From Aquimarina macrocephali JAMB N27 (GTDB lineage: Bacteria > Bacteroidota > Bacteroidia > Flavobacteriales > Flavobacteriaceae), in contig NZ_JACA01000003.1 of the NCBI RefSeq assembly GCF_000520995.1, positions 62,001-126,000 of the forward strand: DNA of 64,000 nt, given 5' to 3'. Below, one piece after another: positions 9,053 through 17,467 of this stretch. The translations under genes and the position numbers were made by a program. The notes beneath the pieces are model-generated. The model had not been told where the DNA came from, made no database searches, and saw nothing but the letters and a program-made list of their open reading frames with translations. Positions within the stretch are counted from its first letter, which is position 1; every line of letters starts with the position of its first letter.

Positions 9053-9967
9053 ATGGCGAAGGCAACTAAAAAGCAGGCACTAGGAAGAGGATTATCGGCA
9101 CTATTAAAAGATCCTGATAATGATATACAATCAGTAGAGGACAAAAATGCCGATAAAGTAGTTGGTAATATTATAGAATTAGATCTAAATAGTATAGATG
9201 TAAATCCATTTCAGCCTCGTACTAGTTTTAATGATGAGACATTACGAGAACTTGCAACCTCGATAAAAGAAGTTGGCGTTATACAGCCAATTACAGTTCG
9301 TAAATTAGATTTTGACAATTATCAGTTAGTAAGTGGAGAACGTCGTTTTCGAGCTTCAAAATTAGCTGGGTTAAAAACAATACCTGCATATATTCGTATT
9401 GCTAATGACCAAGAGTCATTAACAATGGCATTGGTAGAGAATATTCAACGACAGGATTTAGATCCTATTGAAATTGCCCTATCATATCAACGTCTTATCG
9501 ATGAGATTAGTCTGACACAAGAGCAATTGAGTGACAGAGTAGGAAAAAAAAGATCTACTATTGCTAATTACTTAAGATTACTAAAACTAGATCCTATTGT
9601 ACAAACAGGGATGCGAGATGGTTTTATATCTATGGGGCATGGTCGTGCTTTGATAAATATTGAAGATCAGCAACAGCAACTGGATATTTATGAGAGTATT
9701 ATAGGAAAATCATTATCTGTTCGTGATACCGAAAAAATAGTTAGATCTCTTAATGATAAAACAGAAAACACCCCTAATGCCAAGGCTTCTTCTACTAATA
9801 ATCAGCTACCAAAACACATTGCCAAAGGGGTAAAAGAGTTTTCAGACTATTTTGGCGCAAAAATTGATATAAAAGTTTCTGGTAAAGGAAGTGGAAAACT
9901 TATCATACCATTTTCTTCAGAAGAAGATTTTAAACGCTTAAAGAAACTTATAGATAGTGAAGATTAA
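9053..9967 (+). CDS. parB: Chromosome-partitioning protein ParB
   Basis: A 304-residue parS-binding CTPase. The N-terminal LGRGLSALL motif is near residues 11-19. The CTP-binding region contains NPFQPR and the GERRFRA box (about 99-105), and ENIQRQDL-PIE follows with the helix-turn-helix. The C-terminal dimerisation part ends at SED. It is immediately downstream of parA and overlaps the next gene by 11 nt. No parS-like site was noticed in the window. Confidence 0.95.
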   Translation: MAKATKKQALGRGLSALLKDPDNDIQSVEDKNADKVVGNIIELDLNSIDVNPFQPRTSFNDETLRELATSIKEVGVIQPITVRKLDFDNYQLVSGERRFRASKLAGLKTIPAYIRIANDQESLTMALVENIQRQDLDPIEIALSYQRLIDEISLTQEQLSDRVGKKRSTIANYLRLLKLDPIVQTGMRDGFISMGHGRALINIEDQQQQLDIYESIIGKSLSVRDTEKIVRSLNDKTENTPNAKASSTNNQLPKHIAKGVKEFSDYFGAKIDIKVSGKGSGKLIIPFSSEEDFKRLKKLIDSED

Positions 9968-10541
9968 ATTCTTTTATATTATTTTTTTTGTACTACTTTC
10001 TATTCAAAATATTCTTTCTCAAGAAAATGAAGAATTAAAAGTTATTACAGAAGAAGTTCCTGTAAAAAAGAAAAAAAGGGAAAGGAAAATACGTCCTTAT
10101 GAGCCTTTGGCTCCCGCTAGAGCAGCATTTTATTCTGCAGTTCTACCGGGATTAGGGCAAGCATACACTAAAAAATATTGGAAAATCCCTATCGTATATG
10201 CGGCATTAGGAACAGGTATTTATTTCTATATCGATAATAACAATAAGTATAATCGCTTTAGGGATATATACAAACGCAGACTGGCAGGTTTTACAGATGA
10301 TGAGTTTCCGAATATAACAAATGATCAATTAATATCATTGCAAGAACGTTTTCGTCGAGATAAAGAATTATCACTGTTAATAACAGTAGGAGTTTATCTT
10401 TTAAATATTGTAGATGCAAACGTTACGGCTCACTTATTACAATATAACGTAACCGAAGATCTCTCGTTCAAACCAAAAATAAATTTTAATGAGTTTAATG
10501 CCAAACCAAATTATGGCGTATCACTCAACTATAGCTTTTAA
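9957..10541 (+). CDS. DUF5683 family protein
   Basis: A 194-residue exported protein with a GTG start that overlaps the end of parB by 11 nt; this start is supported because it places a clean signal peptide (FFYIIFFVLLSIQNILSQ) at the N-terminus. The family core PGLGQAYTKKYWKIPIVYAALG (split here as PGLGQAYTKKYW and KIPIVYAALG) is near residues 63-84 and is followed by a transmembrane-like stretch. The function of DUF5683 is unknown; the parAB-DUF5683-dapB-lepB order is common in Flavobacteria, so it is probably an envelope housekeeping protein. Confidence 0.85.
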   Translation: MKIKFFYIIFFVLLSIQNILSQENEELKVITEEVPVKKKKRERKIRPYEPLAPARAAFYSAVLPGLGQAYTKKYWKIPIVYAALGTGIYFYIDNNNKYNRFRDIYKRRLAGFTDDEFPNITNDQLISLQERFRRDKELSLLITVGVYLLNIVDANVTAHLLQYNVTEDLSFKPKINFNEFNAKPNYGVSLNYSF

Positions 10542-10587
10542 GAAATACTAATCCTTAAGAGCTTAGTGAATTAATATCAACCAAAAT

Positions 10588-11286
10588 ATGAAAATTGCAC
10601 TACTGGGATATGGCAAAATGGGTAAAACCATAGAAAAGATCGCAATAGAAAGAGGTCATACCATAGTACTTAAAGTAGATAAAGGTGATACTACATATGA
10701 TCTTTCTGAAGCCGATGTAGCTATTGATTTTAGTATTCCTGACGCAGCAGTAAATAATATCACCAATTGTTTTAATGCCAATGTTCCCGTAATATCTGGT
10801 ACAACGGGATGGCTAGATCATTATGATGATATCCTTGAATTATGTAATGAAAAAAAAGGAGGATTCATTTATGCTTCAAATTATAGTTTGGGCGTAAATT
10901 TATTCTTCGAACTTAATAAAAAGCTTGCTAAGATGATGAACCCTTTAGAAGGGTATGCTATATCTATGGAAGAAATTCATCATACCGAAAAACTAGATGC
11001 TCCAAGTGGTACTGCAATAACACTGGCAGAGGGAGTTATTCAAAATACAGATAAAAAGGCATGGCAACTGGATAAAGGTGATGAAAATACCATCCCGATT
11101 GTTGCAAAAAGAATTGATAAAGTTCCCGGTACTCATACCATAACATACTCTTCTCTCGTTGATGATATAGAAATCAAACACACTGCACATAATCGTAATG
11201 GTTTTGCTCTAGGAGCTGTTGTCGCTGCCGAATGGTTAAAAGATAAAACCGGAGTTTATAGTATGAAAGATGTACTAGGTTTATAA
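10588..11286 (+). CDS. dapB: 4-hydroxy-tetrahydrodipicolinate reductase
   Basis: A 232-residue NAD(P)H-dependent enzyme of the diaminopimelate/lysine pathway, making tetrahydrodipicolinate for peptidoglycan and lysine synthesis. The N-terminal Rossmann motif is LLGYGKMGK, and the catalytic segment EEIHHTEKLDAPSGTA (about 130-145) includes the His pair and the Lys that bind substrate. It is slightly shorter than the E. coli enzyme, as is usual in Bacteroidota. It lies 46 nt after DUF5683 and 54 nt before lepB. Confidence 0.95.
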   Translation: MKIALLGYGKMGKTIEKIAIERGHTIVLKVDKGDTTYDLSEADVAIDFSIPDAAVNNITNCFNANVPVISGTTGWLDHYDDILELCNEKKGGFIYASNYSLGVNLFFELNKKLAKMMNPLEGYAISMEEIHHTEKLDAPSGTAITLAEGVIQNTDKKAWQLDKGDENTIPIVAKRIDKVPGTHTITYSSLVDDIEIKHTAHNRNGFALGAVVAAEWLKDKTGVYSMKDVLGL

Positions 11287-11340
11287 AAAGTGTAACACTT
11301 TACAGATAAAAGGGACTTATATTAAAAAATATATTAAAAG

Positions 11341-12912
11341 ATGATACTTACAGAATGGTTTATTTTTTTCCTGATACTACAGGTTATTCATTTTCTGGGA
11401 ACCTGGAAATTATATAATAAAGCGGGTAGAAAAGCATGGGAGGCTCTTATCCCGGTCTATAATGCTGTAATTTTAATGAAGATTATAAATCGTCCATGGT
11501 GGTGGGTGATATTGTTATTTATCCCTGTAATAAATGTTATTATGCTCCCTGTTATTTGGGTAGAAACGATACGAAGTTTTGGGAAAAACTCTACCACCGA
11601 TACCATTCTGGTTATCGTTACTCTTGGATTCTATATCTTTTATGTCAATTACATGCTCAATGTAACTTATATTGAAGATCGAGATCTAAAACCAAGAACC
11701 GCAACAGGAGAATGGGTAAGTTCAATTCTATTTGCAATTGTTGCTGCAACTATAGTACACACTTATTTTATGCAGCCCTACACCATCCCTACCGGTTCTT
11801 TAGAAAGAACATTACTGGTCGGGGACTTCTTATTTGTTAGTAAATTTCATTATGGTGCTCGTACTCCTATGACAGCAGTATCTTTTCCTATGGTTCATGA
11901 TACAATCCCACTGGTACGAACCAAATCATATTCTAACAAACCACAATATCCATATTTTAGATTACCTGGTTTTCAAAAAATCAAACGTAATGATATTGTT
12001 GTATTTAGCTGGCCAATAGATACCGTAAATGCTTTTCAGCAATATAGCGATGGTAAACATCATTATAAACCTATAGATAAAAAATCTAATTATGTAAAAC
12101 GTTGTGTAGGTACTCCCGGGGATTCTCTGGCGGTAGTAGATGGTTTTGTCTATGTTAATGGAAAACAAACTAAATTACCAGAACGAGCTCAATTACAGTT
12201 TTCATATTCTGGAACTACAAAGGGTAGCAGTTTCAATCTTCAAAACCTATATAACCGTTATAAAATAAAGCCTAATGAGTTTGGATATAACAATTCACAA
12301 TTTAGTGCTCACGGTATGACCGAGGAAGCTGCTTCTCGATTTAAAAATCATCAAAACATAGCTAGTATACAGAGAAATGTGACTCCAAAAGGTTTAAAAG
12401 ATCCTAAAATCTTTCCTAATAATGGTAAAGTAAACTGGAACTCTGATAATTTTGGTGCAATTTATATTCCTGAAGCTGGTAAAACAGTGAAAATGGATCT
12501 CAAAAGTTTCTCCCTTTACAGAAGAATTATAGAAGTCTATGAAGGTTCTGAAATGGGAATTGACAATAAACTATCTGTAAATGGCACGCAAGTACTCCTT
12601 AACGGCAAACCTATAGATAGCTATACTTTTAAACAAGATTACTACTGGATGATGGGTGATAATCGTCATAACAGTGAAGATAGTCGTGTATGGGGTTATG
12701 TTCCTGCTAATCATATTGTAGGGAAACCTGTTTTTGTATGGTTTAGCTGGGATTCTAATGCTAAAGGGCTTTTTAACAAAGTACGATGGGAACGCATGTT
12801 CACTACCGTTGGAGGAAATGGAAAACCGATTTCCTATTTTAAATATTTCCTGATTGTTTTAGCTGGCTGGATTATCTATAATCAATATCGTAAAAGGAAA
12901 AAAGGAGCTTAA
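11341..12912 (+). CDS. lepB: Signal peptidase I, long Bacteroidota form
   Basis: A 523-residue inner-membrane serine protease that removes signal peptides from exported proteins. The N-terminus has about three transmembrane segments (1-110), then a further one before the catalytic domain. The nucleophile is Ser153 in PTGSLERTL and the general base Lys253 in YVKRCVGTPGDS. The late box GDNRHNSEDSRVWG is near 437-450. About 160 residues are inserted between the Lys box and the GDNR box, which is why the protein is much longer than typical LepB. It is followed after 17 nt by the WbqC-family gene. Confidence 0.95.
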   Translation: MILTEWFIFFLILQVIHFLGTWKLYNKAGRKAWEALIPVYNAVILMKIINRPWWWVILLFIPVINVIMLPVIWVETIRSFGKNSTTDTILVIVTLGFYIFYVNYMLNVTYIEDRDLKPRTATGEWVSSILFAIVAATIVHTYFMQPYTIPTGSLERTLLVGDFLFVSKFHYGARTPMTAVSFPMVHDTIPLVRTKSYSNKPQYPYFRLPGFQKIKRNDIVVFSWPIDTVNAFQQYSDGKHHYKPIDKKSNYVKRCVGTPGDSLAVVDGFVYVNGKQTKLPERAQLQFSYSGTTKGSSFNLQNLYNRYKIKPNEFGYNNSQFSAHGMTEEAASRFKNHQNIASIQRNVTPKGLKDPKIFPNNGKVNWNSDNFGAIYIPEAGKTVKMDLKSFSLYRRIIEVYEGSEMGIDNKLSVNGTQVLLNGKPIDSYTFKQDYYWMMGDNRHNSEDSRVWGYVPANHIVGKPVFVWFSWDSNAKGLFNKVRWERMFTTVGGNGKPISYFKYFLIVLAGWIIYNQYRKRKKGA

Positions 12913-12929
12913 CACCCAGTACCATAAAA

Positions 12930-13556
12930 TTGAAAACATCCCTACTCCATCCTATGTATTTTGGATCTATACTGCAGTATGTAGCTGTAGCCAAATCTGA
13001 TGTTGTTGTTTTTGAAAATGAAGATAATTATCAAAAACAAACCTATCGTAACCGTACTTATGTCTATGGAGCAAATGGTAAACTTTTATTGTCCATTCCT
13101 ATTAAGCATAATCAAAAGCAAGAAAGACAATTATACAGGGATGTTCGTATCGAGAATGATTTTCAATGGCAAGCATTGCATTGGAAATCTCTTGAAACTG
13201 CTTACAGAACTTCGCCGTTTTTTGAATATTATGAACATGAATTTGTTCACTTATTTGAAAAACCCAAAGAATTTCTTCTGGATTTCAATTATGAATGTAT
13301 GCAAGTCGTACTAGACTGTCTTCAATTAGATACTTCTTTTTCTAAAACTACTACATATGACAAGGATCCCAAAGAAGTTACTGATTTGCGAAATCTGGTA
13401 AATGCAAAAAAAACAAAGTCATATGATCTTCAACCTTATATTCAAGTTTTTGAAGACAAATATGGTTTTATACCTAACCTCTCTATTTTAGATTTGGTAT
13501 TTAATGAAGGGACCAATGCTTTGACTTATCTTGAGAATCAACCTGTTTTTCTATGA
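12930..13556 (+). CDS. WbqC family protein
   Basis: A 208-residue cytoplasmic protein of the WbqC-like family, recognised from the N-terminal LLHPMYFGSILQYVAVAKS and the internal SPFFEYYEHEF segment. WbqC was named from O-antigen clusters, but its chemistry is not firmly established. The start is TTG: it gives the expected K-LLHP N-terminus, whereas the first in-frame ATG (12954) would remove it. The stop overlaps the next start as ATGA, so it is translationally coupled to the DUF6122 gene. Confidence 0.85.
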   Translation: MKTSLLHPMYFGSILQYVAVAKSDVVVFENEDNYQKQTYRNRTYVYGANGKLLLSIPIKHNQKQERQLYRDVRIENDFQWQALHWKSLETAYRTSPFFEYYEHEFVHLFEKPKEFLLDFNYECMQVVLDCLQLDTSFSKTTTYDKDPKEVTDLRNLVNAKKTKSYDLQPYIQVFEDKYGFIPNLSILDLVFNEGTNALTYLENQPVFL

Positions 13557-13861
13557 TCCGACCGATCTTACATTATGGGTTTCATTTCATAGTTCCATTA
13601 TTCATCGCAGTACTCTTCTTCCCTAAACAGTGGAAGAAGGTCTATTTTTTATTTATAGCAGCTATGCTAATCGATATCGATCATGTTTTGGCCGATCAAA
13701 TTTTTGACCCTAATCGGTGTAGTATTGGATTCCATCCTTTACATAGTTATTATGCTATTACAGCATATGGAATTATGTTATTTTTTCCTAAAACGAGAAT
13801 TATCGGATTAGCTCTACTATGGCATATTCTTACAGATCAGCTTGATTGCTGGATGATGTAA
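13553..13861 (+). CDS. DUF6122 family small membrane protein
   Basis: A 102-residue protein with three or four transmembrane segments. The family pattern is LHYGFHFIVPLFIA at the start, then the polar membrane motif DIDHVLADQIFDPNRCSIGFHPLHS and a closing HILTDQLDCWMM. The clustered Asp/His residues (D-ID-H, H-PLH, H-L-D) resemble a metal site as in membrane-bound metal-dependent hydrolases, but that is inference. The start codon overlaps the WbqC stop (ATGA). Confidence 0.85.
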   Translation: MIRPILHYGFHFIVPLFIAVLFFPKQWKKVYFLFIAAMLIDIDHVLADQIFDPNRCSIGFHPLHSYYAITAYGIMLFFPKTRIIGLALLWHILTDQLDCWMM

Positions 13862-13951
13862 AAAATAGCTCACACATTCCATTTTAGAAAATATTGATTA
13901 CATTTAGTATAGAACTGGTGCTAAGAAACTGCTTTTAATCTATTTTTTTCT

Positions 13952-14728
13952 ATGAACAAACTTCTATTTTTTATCGTAATTGTTAGCTTATTTTCTTGTG
14001 GAAAACAAACAAAAGATTCCAATAACAATACTGAACAACAAGTAACAAAAGAGGATTCTACCCCAATAGTAGAGCTAAAAAGGCTTGATTCTATTTCATT
14101 CGATCCAAAAATGGCCCGTAGACTTTCTAATAAAGAAATCGCATCAACTTTTACTAAAAGAACAAAAAGGCGGTTCGATATTGTCTCCCCTATATACCAG
14201 GCATATTCGTATAAAGACGAGTTGGGAGAATATTACCTGTTATTATCAGAACGTTTTAAAGGAATAGATGAAAAAAATGACACTTTGTATGACCAGATAA
14301 AAGCACTTAATTTATCTTATAGAAACAAACAGTTCAAAAAAAAATCTTCTATTAAAGATGATATAGATAAAGATTGGGAAACATCGATTGGATTTTGGAA
14401 CAAATACTCAAGTTTATCTGATTTAGACAATGATGGCCAGGCAGATCTTGTATTGGTTTATGGCACTATGGGACAAGATGGATATACAGATGGTAGAGTA
14501 AAGATTATTATCTATCATAACAAAAGGAGAGTAACTATTAGACATCAGAATAGCAATTATGATGGAAGGTTAACCAAAATCAGTAAAAAATTCTACACAT
14601 TACCCCTTCAAATACAACAGTCTGTAAAAGAAAGAATGAAGCAAATGATGAAAAACAAACATGCAGTTTTCTTTGAAGATTGGGAAGCAAAAATGGAAAC
14701 AAACGCTATTAGTATAGATGGATTGTAA
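13952..14728 (+). CDS. Lipoprotein with a calcium-loop-like DxDxDG motif
   Basis: A 258-residue lipoprotein: residues 1-15 form a hydrophobic signal ending LFS and Cys16 is the likely lipidation site. A low-complexity Asn/Gln/Thr linker follows. The segment SDLDNDGQADLVLVYGTMG (about 153-171) is an EF-hand-like or FG-GAP-like loop often found in surface lipoproteins that sense or bind calcium. I recognise no closer family; it resembles Bacteroidota proteins annotated around surface polysaccharides, but the link is weak. It converges with the EEP gene at 14774. Confidence 0.75.
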   Translation: MNKLLFFIVIVSLFSCGKQTKDSNNNTEQQVTKEDSTPIVELKRLDSISFDPKMARRLSNKEIASTFTKRTKRRFDIVSPIYQAYSYKDELGEYYLLLSERFKGIDEKNDTLYDQIKALNLSYRNKQFKKKSSIKDDIDKDWETSIGFWNKYSSLSDLDNDGQADLVLVYGTMGQDGYTDGRVKIIIYHNKRRVTIRHQNSNYDGRLTKISKKFYTLPLQIQQSVKERMKQMMKNKHAVFFEDWEAKMETNAISIDGL

Positions 14729-14773
14729 TATGATAATGAATCATTAAGAAAATGGTATTGCTCCTTTAAAAAG

Positions 14774-15790
14774 CTAAAGTTTTATTTTTGATAGTATAGG
14801 AAAATGATCTGAAAGCTCAAGATCAAAGCTTTTAAACCCTTGTACTTCAAATTCTTCGGGTACTAAAATAAAATCAATTCTAGCCGGAAACAATTCAAAC
14901 TTAAAAGTTTTACCAAATCCCTTTCCTGCTTTCTTAAAAGTATCCTGAAGGTTTTCTGATCTAATTTTATCGTATACATATGAATATGCCGTATTATTAA
15001 AATCTCCCATCACAATATTTCTATATGGAGAAGATTTCATATGCTCTATAAGCTGCTCTGTCTGAGTTTGTTGTCTTTTAAAAGATACTCCGATGCGTTT
15101 TAATAACTTTTGAGAATCTGCCTTGGCCAAATCATCTGTTTTAGAACTAATCCTATGAGATTGTAAATGAATATTATACACTCTAATAGTATCCTTAGGA
15201 AATATTACATCTGCAAAAATCACATTGTTAGCCGTATTCTCAAAATTTAAAGAGCCTTTATTTATAAACGGAAATTTCGAAAAGATAACCAATGCTAATT
15301 CTCTACTGTTGTGATTAAAATACTCATACTTATTTACATATTGGCTAAAATCGATATCCGGATTATTATAATATTCCTGAGCACAAAAGATGTCTGGGTT
15401 TTGATCTTTCACCAATTTTGAAATATCCCGGGGAATTGTTTCTGAGGTTATCCAAAAAAAACGGTTAAAACTATGTACGTTATAACTCATCAATGAAATA
15501 CCATCCTCAACCTCATCGGTTGACTTTCCTCTAAGCTTATACAATGAAGATACGTGAGAAATTCCAAGAATTAGTACAACCAGAGAAAGTATTCCCTTTT
15601 TATTGAGTTGTACTGCCCAAAATAACAGAAACAACACATTAATCACAATTAGAATTGGTACTGCCAAACTTAACACAGACAATAACGGAAACGTTTTTGG
15701 AGAAACATAAGGTAGTAAATAGGACAGTAACAAGGCAGAAGCTGCCATAGCGTTCATCAAAAAGACGATCTTGCTAATTACTTTCCTCAT
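14774..15790 (-). CDS. Membrane-anchored endonuclease/exonuclease/phosphatase family protein
   Basis: A 338-residue protein with two or three N-terminal transmembrane helices (about 8-85) followed by an EEP-fold domain. Conserved metal and catalytic motifs are visible: LMSYNVHSFNR (Asn), the Glu in IFCAQEYY, MGDFNNTAYS (Asp and Asn) and the closing LSDHFPIL (Asp-His). EEP enzymes hydrolyse phosphodiester or phosphomonoester bonds in nucleic acids, lipids or inositides; the substrate here is unknown. The gene starts 2 nt after the rhomboid stop, so it is the last gene of the rhomboid/mutL block. Confidence 0.88.
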   Translation of the reverse strand: MRKVISKIVFLMNAMAASALLLSYLLPYVSPKTFPLLSVLSLAVPILIVINVLFLLFWAVQLNKKGILSLVVLILGISHVSSLYKLRGKSTDEVEDGISLMSYNVHSFNRFFWITSETIPRDISKLVKDQNPDIFCAQEYYNNPDIDFSQYVNKYEYFNHNSRELALVIFSKFPFINKGSLNFENTANNVIFADVIFPKDTIRVYNIHLQSHRISSKTDDLAKADSQKLLKRIGVSFKRQQTQTEQLIEHMKSSPYRNIVMGDFNNTAYSYVYDKIRSENLQDTFKKAGKGFGKTFKFELFPARIDFILVPEEFEVQGFKSFDLELSDHFPILSKIKL

Positions 15791-15792
15791 AA

Positions 15793-16671
15793 CTACTCCT
15801 TCCCTGCTTTAAACAAAAAATCTTTCTCTTCTTTGGTTAAACTATCATAACCACTTTTGCTAATTTTATCCAAAATAGCATCAATTTGTTTCTGATTAGG
15901 AGTTTTAACTGAAGAAGTCACTGTTTTCTTAGGGGCTCTTTTATGAGTTTTTGATTTATGTACTGTCTTTAAAGGGCTTTTCTTTTTTGAAGTAAACATG
16001 GTACTTAACCCATCCATAAGTTTTTCGAACCAGGAACCAATATCATTTCCTTTTTTAAGTTGAATCGCATATATATAACCAAAAAGTGCACCGCCCAAAT
16101 GAGCAATCAATCCACCAGCATTACCAGATGTAGGAATTTGGATAAGATCAGAAAGCACTACGAACACCCCTATCTGCCATAATTTGATGTTAAACATAAA
16201 GATTCGTACTTCAGAATTTGGTGTATATGCAGCAATAAAAATCATAATGGCACGAACTGCAGCCGATGCTCCAATTAAATATGCTAATGTGTTATTTAAA
16301 ACCGGAAATACATTATAGGCCAACACAAATAATAATCCTCCGCAGATAGCACCTAATAAGTAAATTGTGAGAAATCTTTTTTCGGTAAATAAGTTTAAAA
16401 CATATTGTCCAAACCAGTATAGCACTAGCATATTCCAGAAAATATGCCAAAAATCAAAATGCAAAAAACTATACGTGAGAATACTCCAGGGTTGTATGAT
16501 CAACGATCCAGGATCAACAGGTAAAACAAACCACTCCATCAAAGCGCCAGAGTTTGTTTTAAAAATCCAGGATCCTAGTGTAGCGAATAAAAATAAAGCT
16601 ACATTAATAACAATAAGCTTAATGATTACATTAGCTGTTTTAAACTGATATGATAGATTATTTGCTGTCAT
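15793..16671 (-). CDS. Rhomboid family intramembrane serine protease (second copy)
   Basis: A 292-residue polytopic membrane protein. The catalytic serine would be Ser136 in LIGASAAVRA and the histidine His191 in AHLGGALFG; the HFWHIFWNM segment is the conserved region before helix 2. The motif here is GASA rather than GASG, still within the GxSx rule. A charged C-terminal tail (about 225-292, rich in Lys) lies in the cytoplasm. Rhomboids cleave transmembrane helices within the membrane. It follows the other rhomboid gene with a 3-nt gap. Confidence 0.9.
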   Translation of the reverse strand: MTANNLSYQFKTANVIIKLIVINVALFLFATLGSWIFKTNSGALMEWFVLPVDPGSLIIQPWSILTYSFLHFDFWHIFWNMLVLYWFGQYVLNLFTEKRFLTIYLLGAICGGLLFVLAYNVFPVLNNTLAYLIGASAAVRAIMIFIAAYTPNSEVRIFMFNIKLWQIGVFVVLSDLIQIPTSGNAGGLIAHLGGALFGYIYAIQLKKGNDIGSWFEKLMDGLSTMFTSKKKSPLKTVHKSKTHKRAPKKTVTSSVKTPNQKQIDAILDKISKSGYDSLTKEEKDFLFKAGKE

Positions 16672-16674
16672 CGA

Positions 16675-17460
16675 TTAATACCACCGTTTATCATTGAACG
16701 AATTCTTTTTCCAATACCATATCATAATAAACCCAAAGAGAGCTCCACCCAAATGTGCTAAATAAGCTGTATTGGAAGGGCTGAAGACAGAATACCCAGT
16801 AAGCATAGAAAATAAATCTAATAAAATAATTCCAGGAATAAAGTATTTAGCTTTTATAGGAATTGGTAAAAAGATTAACATAAGTTCTTGATTTGGAAAT
16901 AAAACTCCAAACGCCACCAAAATTCCCATTAATGCACCAGAGGCTCCTACTAATGTTCCATTAAAATTCCCTACTAATTGTTTGAAATCATTTGGACTCA
17001 AGGTATTTTCCCAAACTGGCATATATTTCCCTTGGTTAAGAACGTCAAAAATTACATCACGCTCATAACCTGCATTTACCAATTGAGATAATGAATCCTG
17101 AAATTGAAAATAATCATAACCAGCATGTATCAATAAAGCTCCAAGGCCAGCCGAAATATAGAAAAAAACAAATTTTTTAACTCCTAAAAATCGCTCCACT
17201 GGTGTTCCGAACATCCACAAACCAAACATATTGAATAATATATGTTGAAAGTAAATAGTTTGACCATTCTCTGTAGGAACGTAATTTGCATGCATAAACA
17301 TATGAGTAATTACCTGCCAAGGTTTGAATAAATCATTACTAACAAAATGATATGCAAATAAATTATTAAACAACACTCCTTTAGCTATCGAAAGTGCTCC
17401 TATCCAAAAAATGACATTTATAATCAATATGTTTTTAACAGCTGGTGTAATCCTTCCCAT
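16675..17460 (-). CDS. Rhomboid family intramembrane serine protease (first copy)
   Basis: A 261-residue, six- or seven-helix membrane protease. The nucleophile is Ser174 in VGASGALMG and the catalytic histidine His236 in LAHLGGALFG; the HILFNMFGLWMFG segment is typical. About 50 residues between helix 3 and the catalytic helix (QLVNAGYERDVIFDVLNQG) form an enlarged loop not present in the neighbouring copy. It is 7 nt downstream of mutL and directly upstream of the second rhomboid; the two are diverged duplicates. Confidence 0.92.
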   Translation of the reverse strand: MGRITPAVKNILIINVIFWIGALSIAKGVLFNNLFAYHFVSNDLFKPWQVITHMFMHANYVPTENGQTIYFQHILFNMFGLWMFGTPVERFLGVKKFVFFYISAGLGALLIHAGYDYFQFQDSLSQLVNAGYERDVIFDVLNQGKYMPVWENTLSPNDFKQLVGNFNGTLVGASGALMGILVAFGVLFPNQELMLIFLPIPIKAKYFIPGIILLDLFSMLTGYSVFSPSNTAYLAHLGGALFGFIMIWYWKKNSFNDKRWY

Positions 17461-17467
17461 TTATGTA

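Noticed and set aside
8282..9967. parS site near parAB
   Set aside because: No CACGTG-centred 14-16 bp palindrome was seen here or in the adjacent genes.
11286..11306. AAAGTG-TAA-CACTTT hairpin after dapB as a terminator
   Set aside because: Six-bp AT-rich stem without a T-run, and lepB follows closely in the same direction; probably read through.
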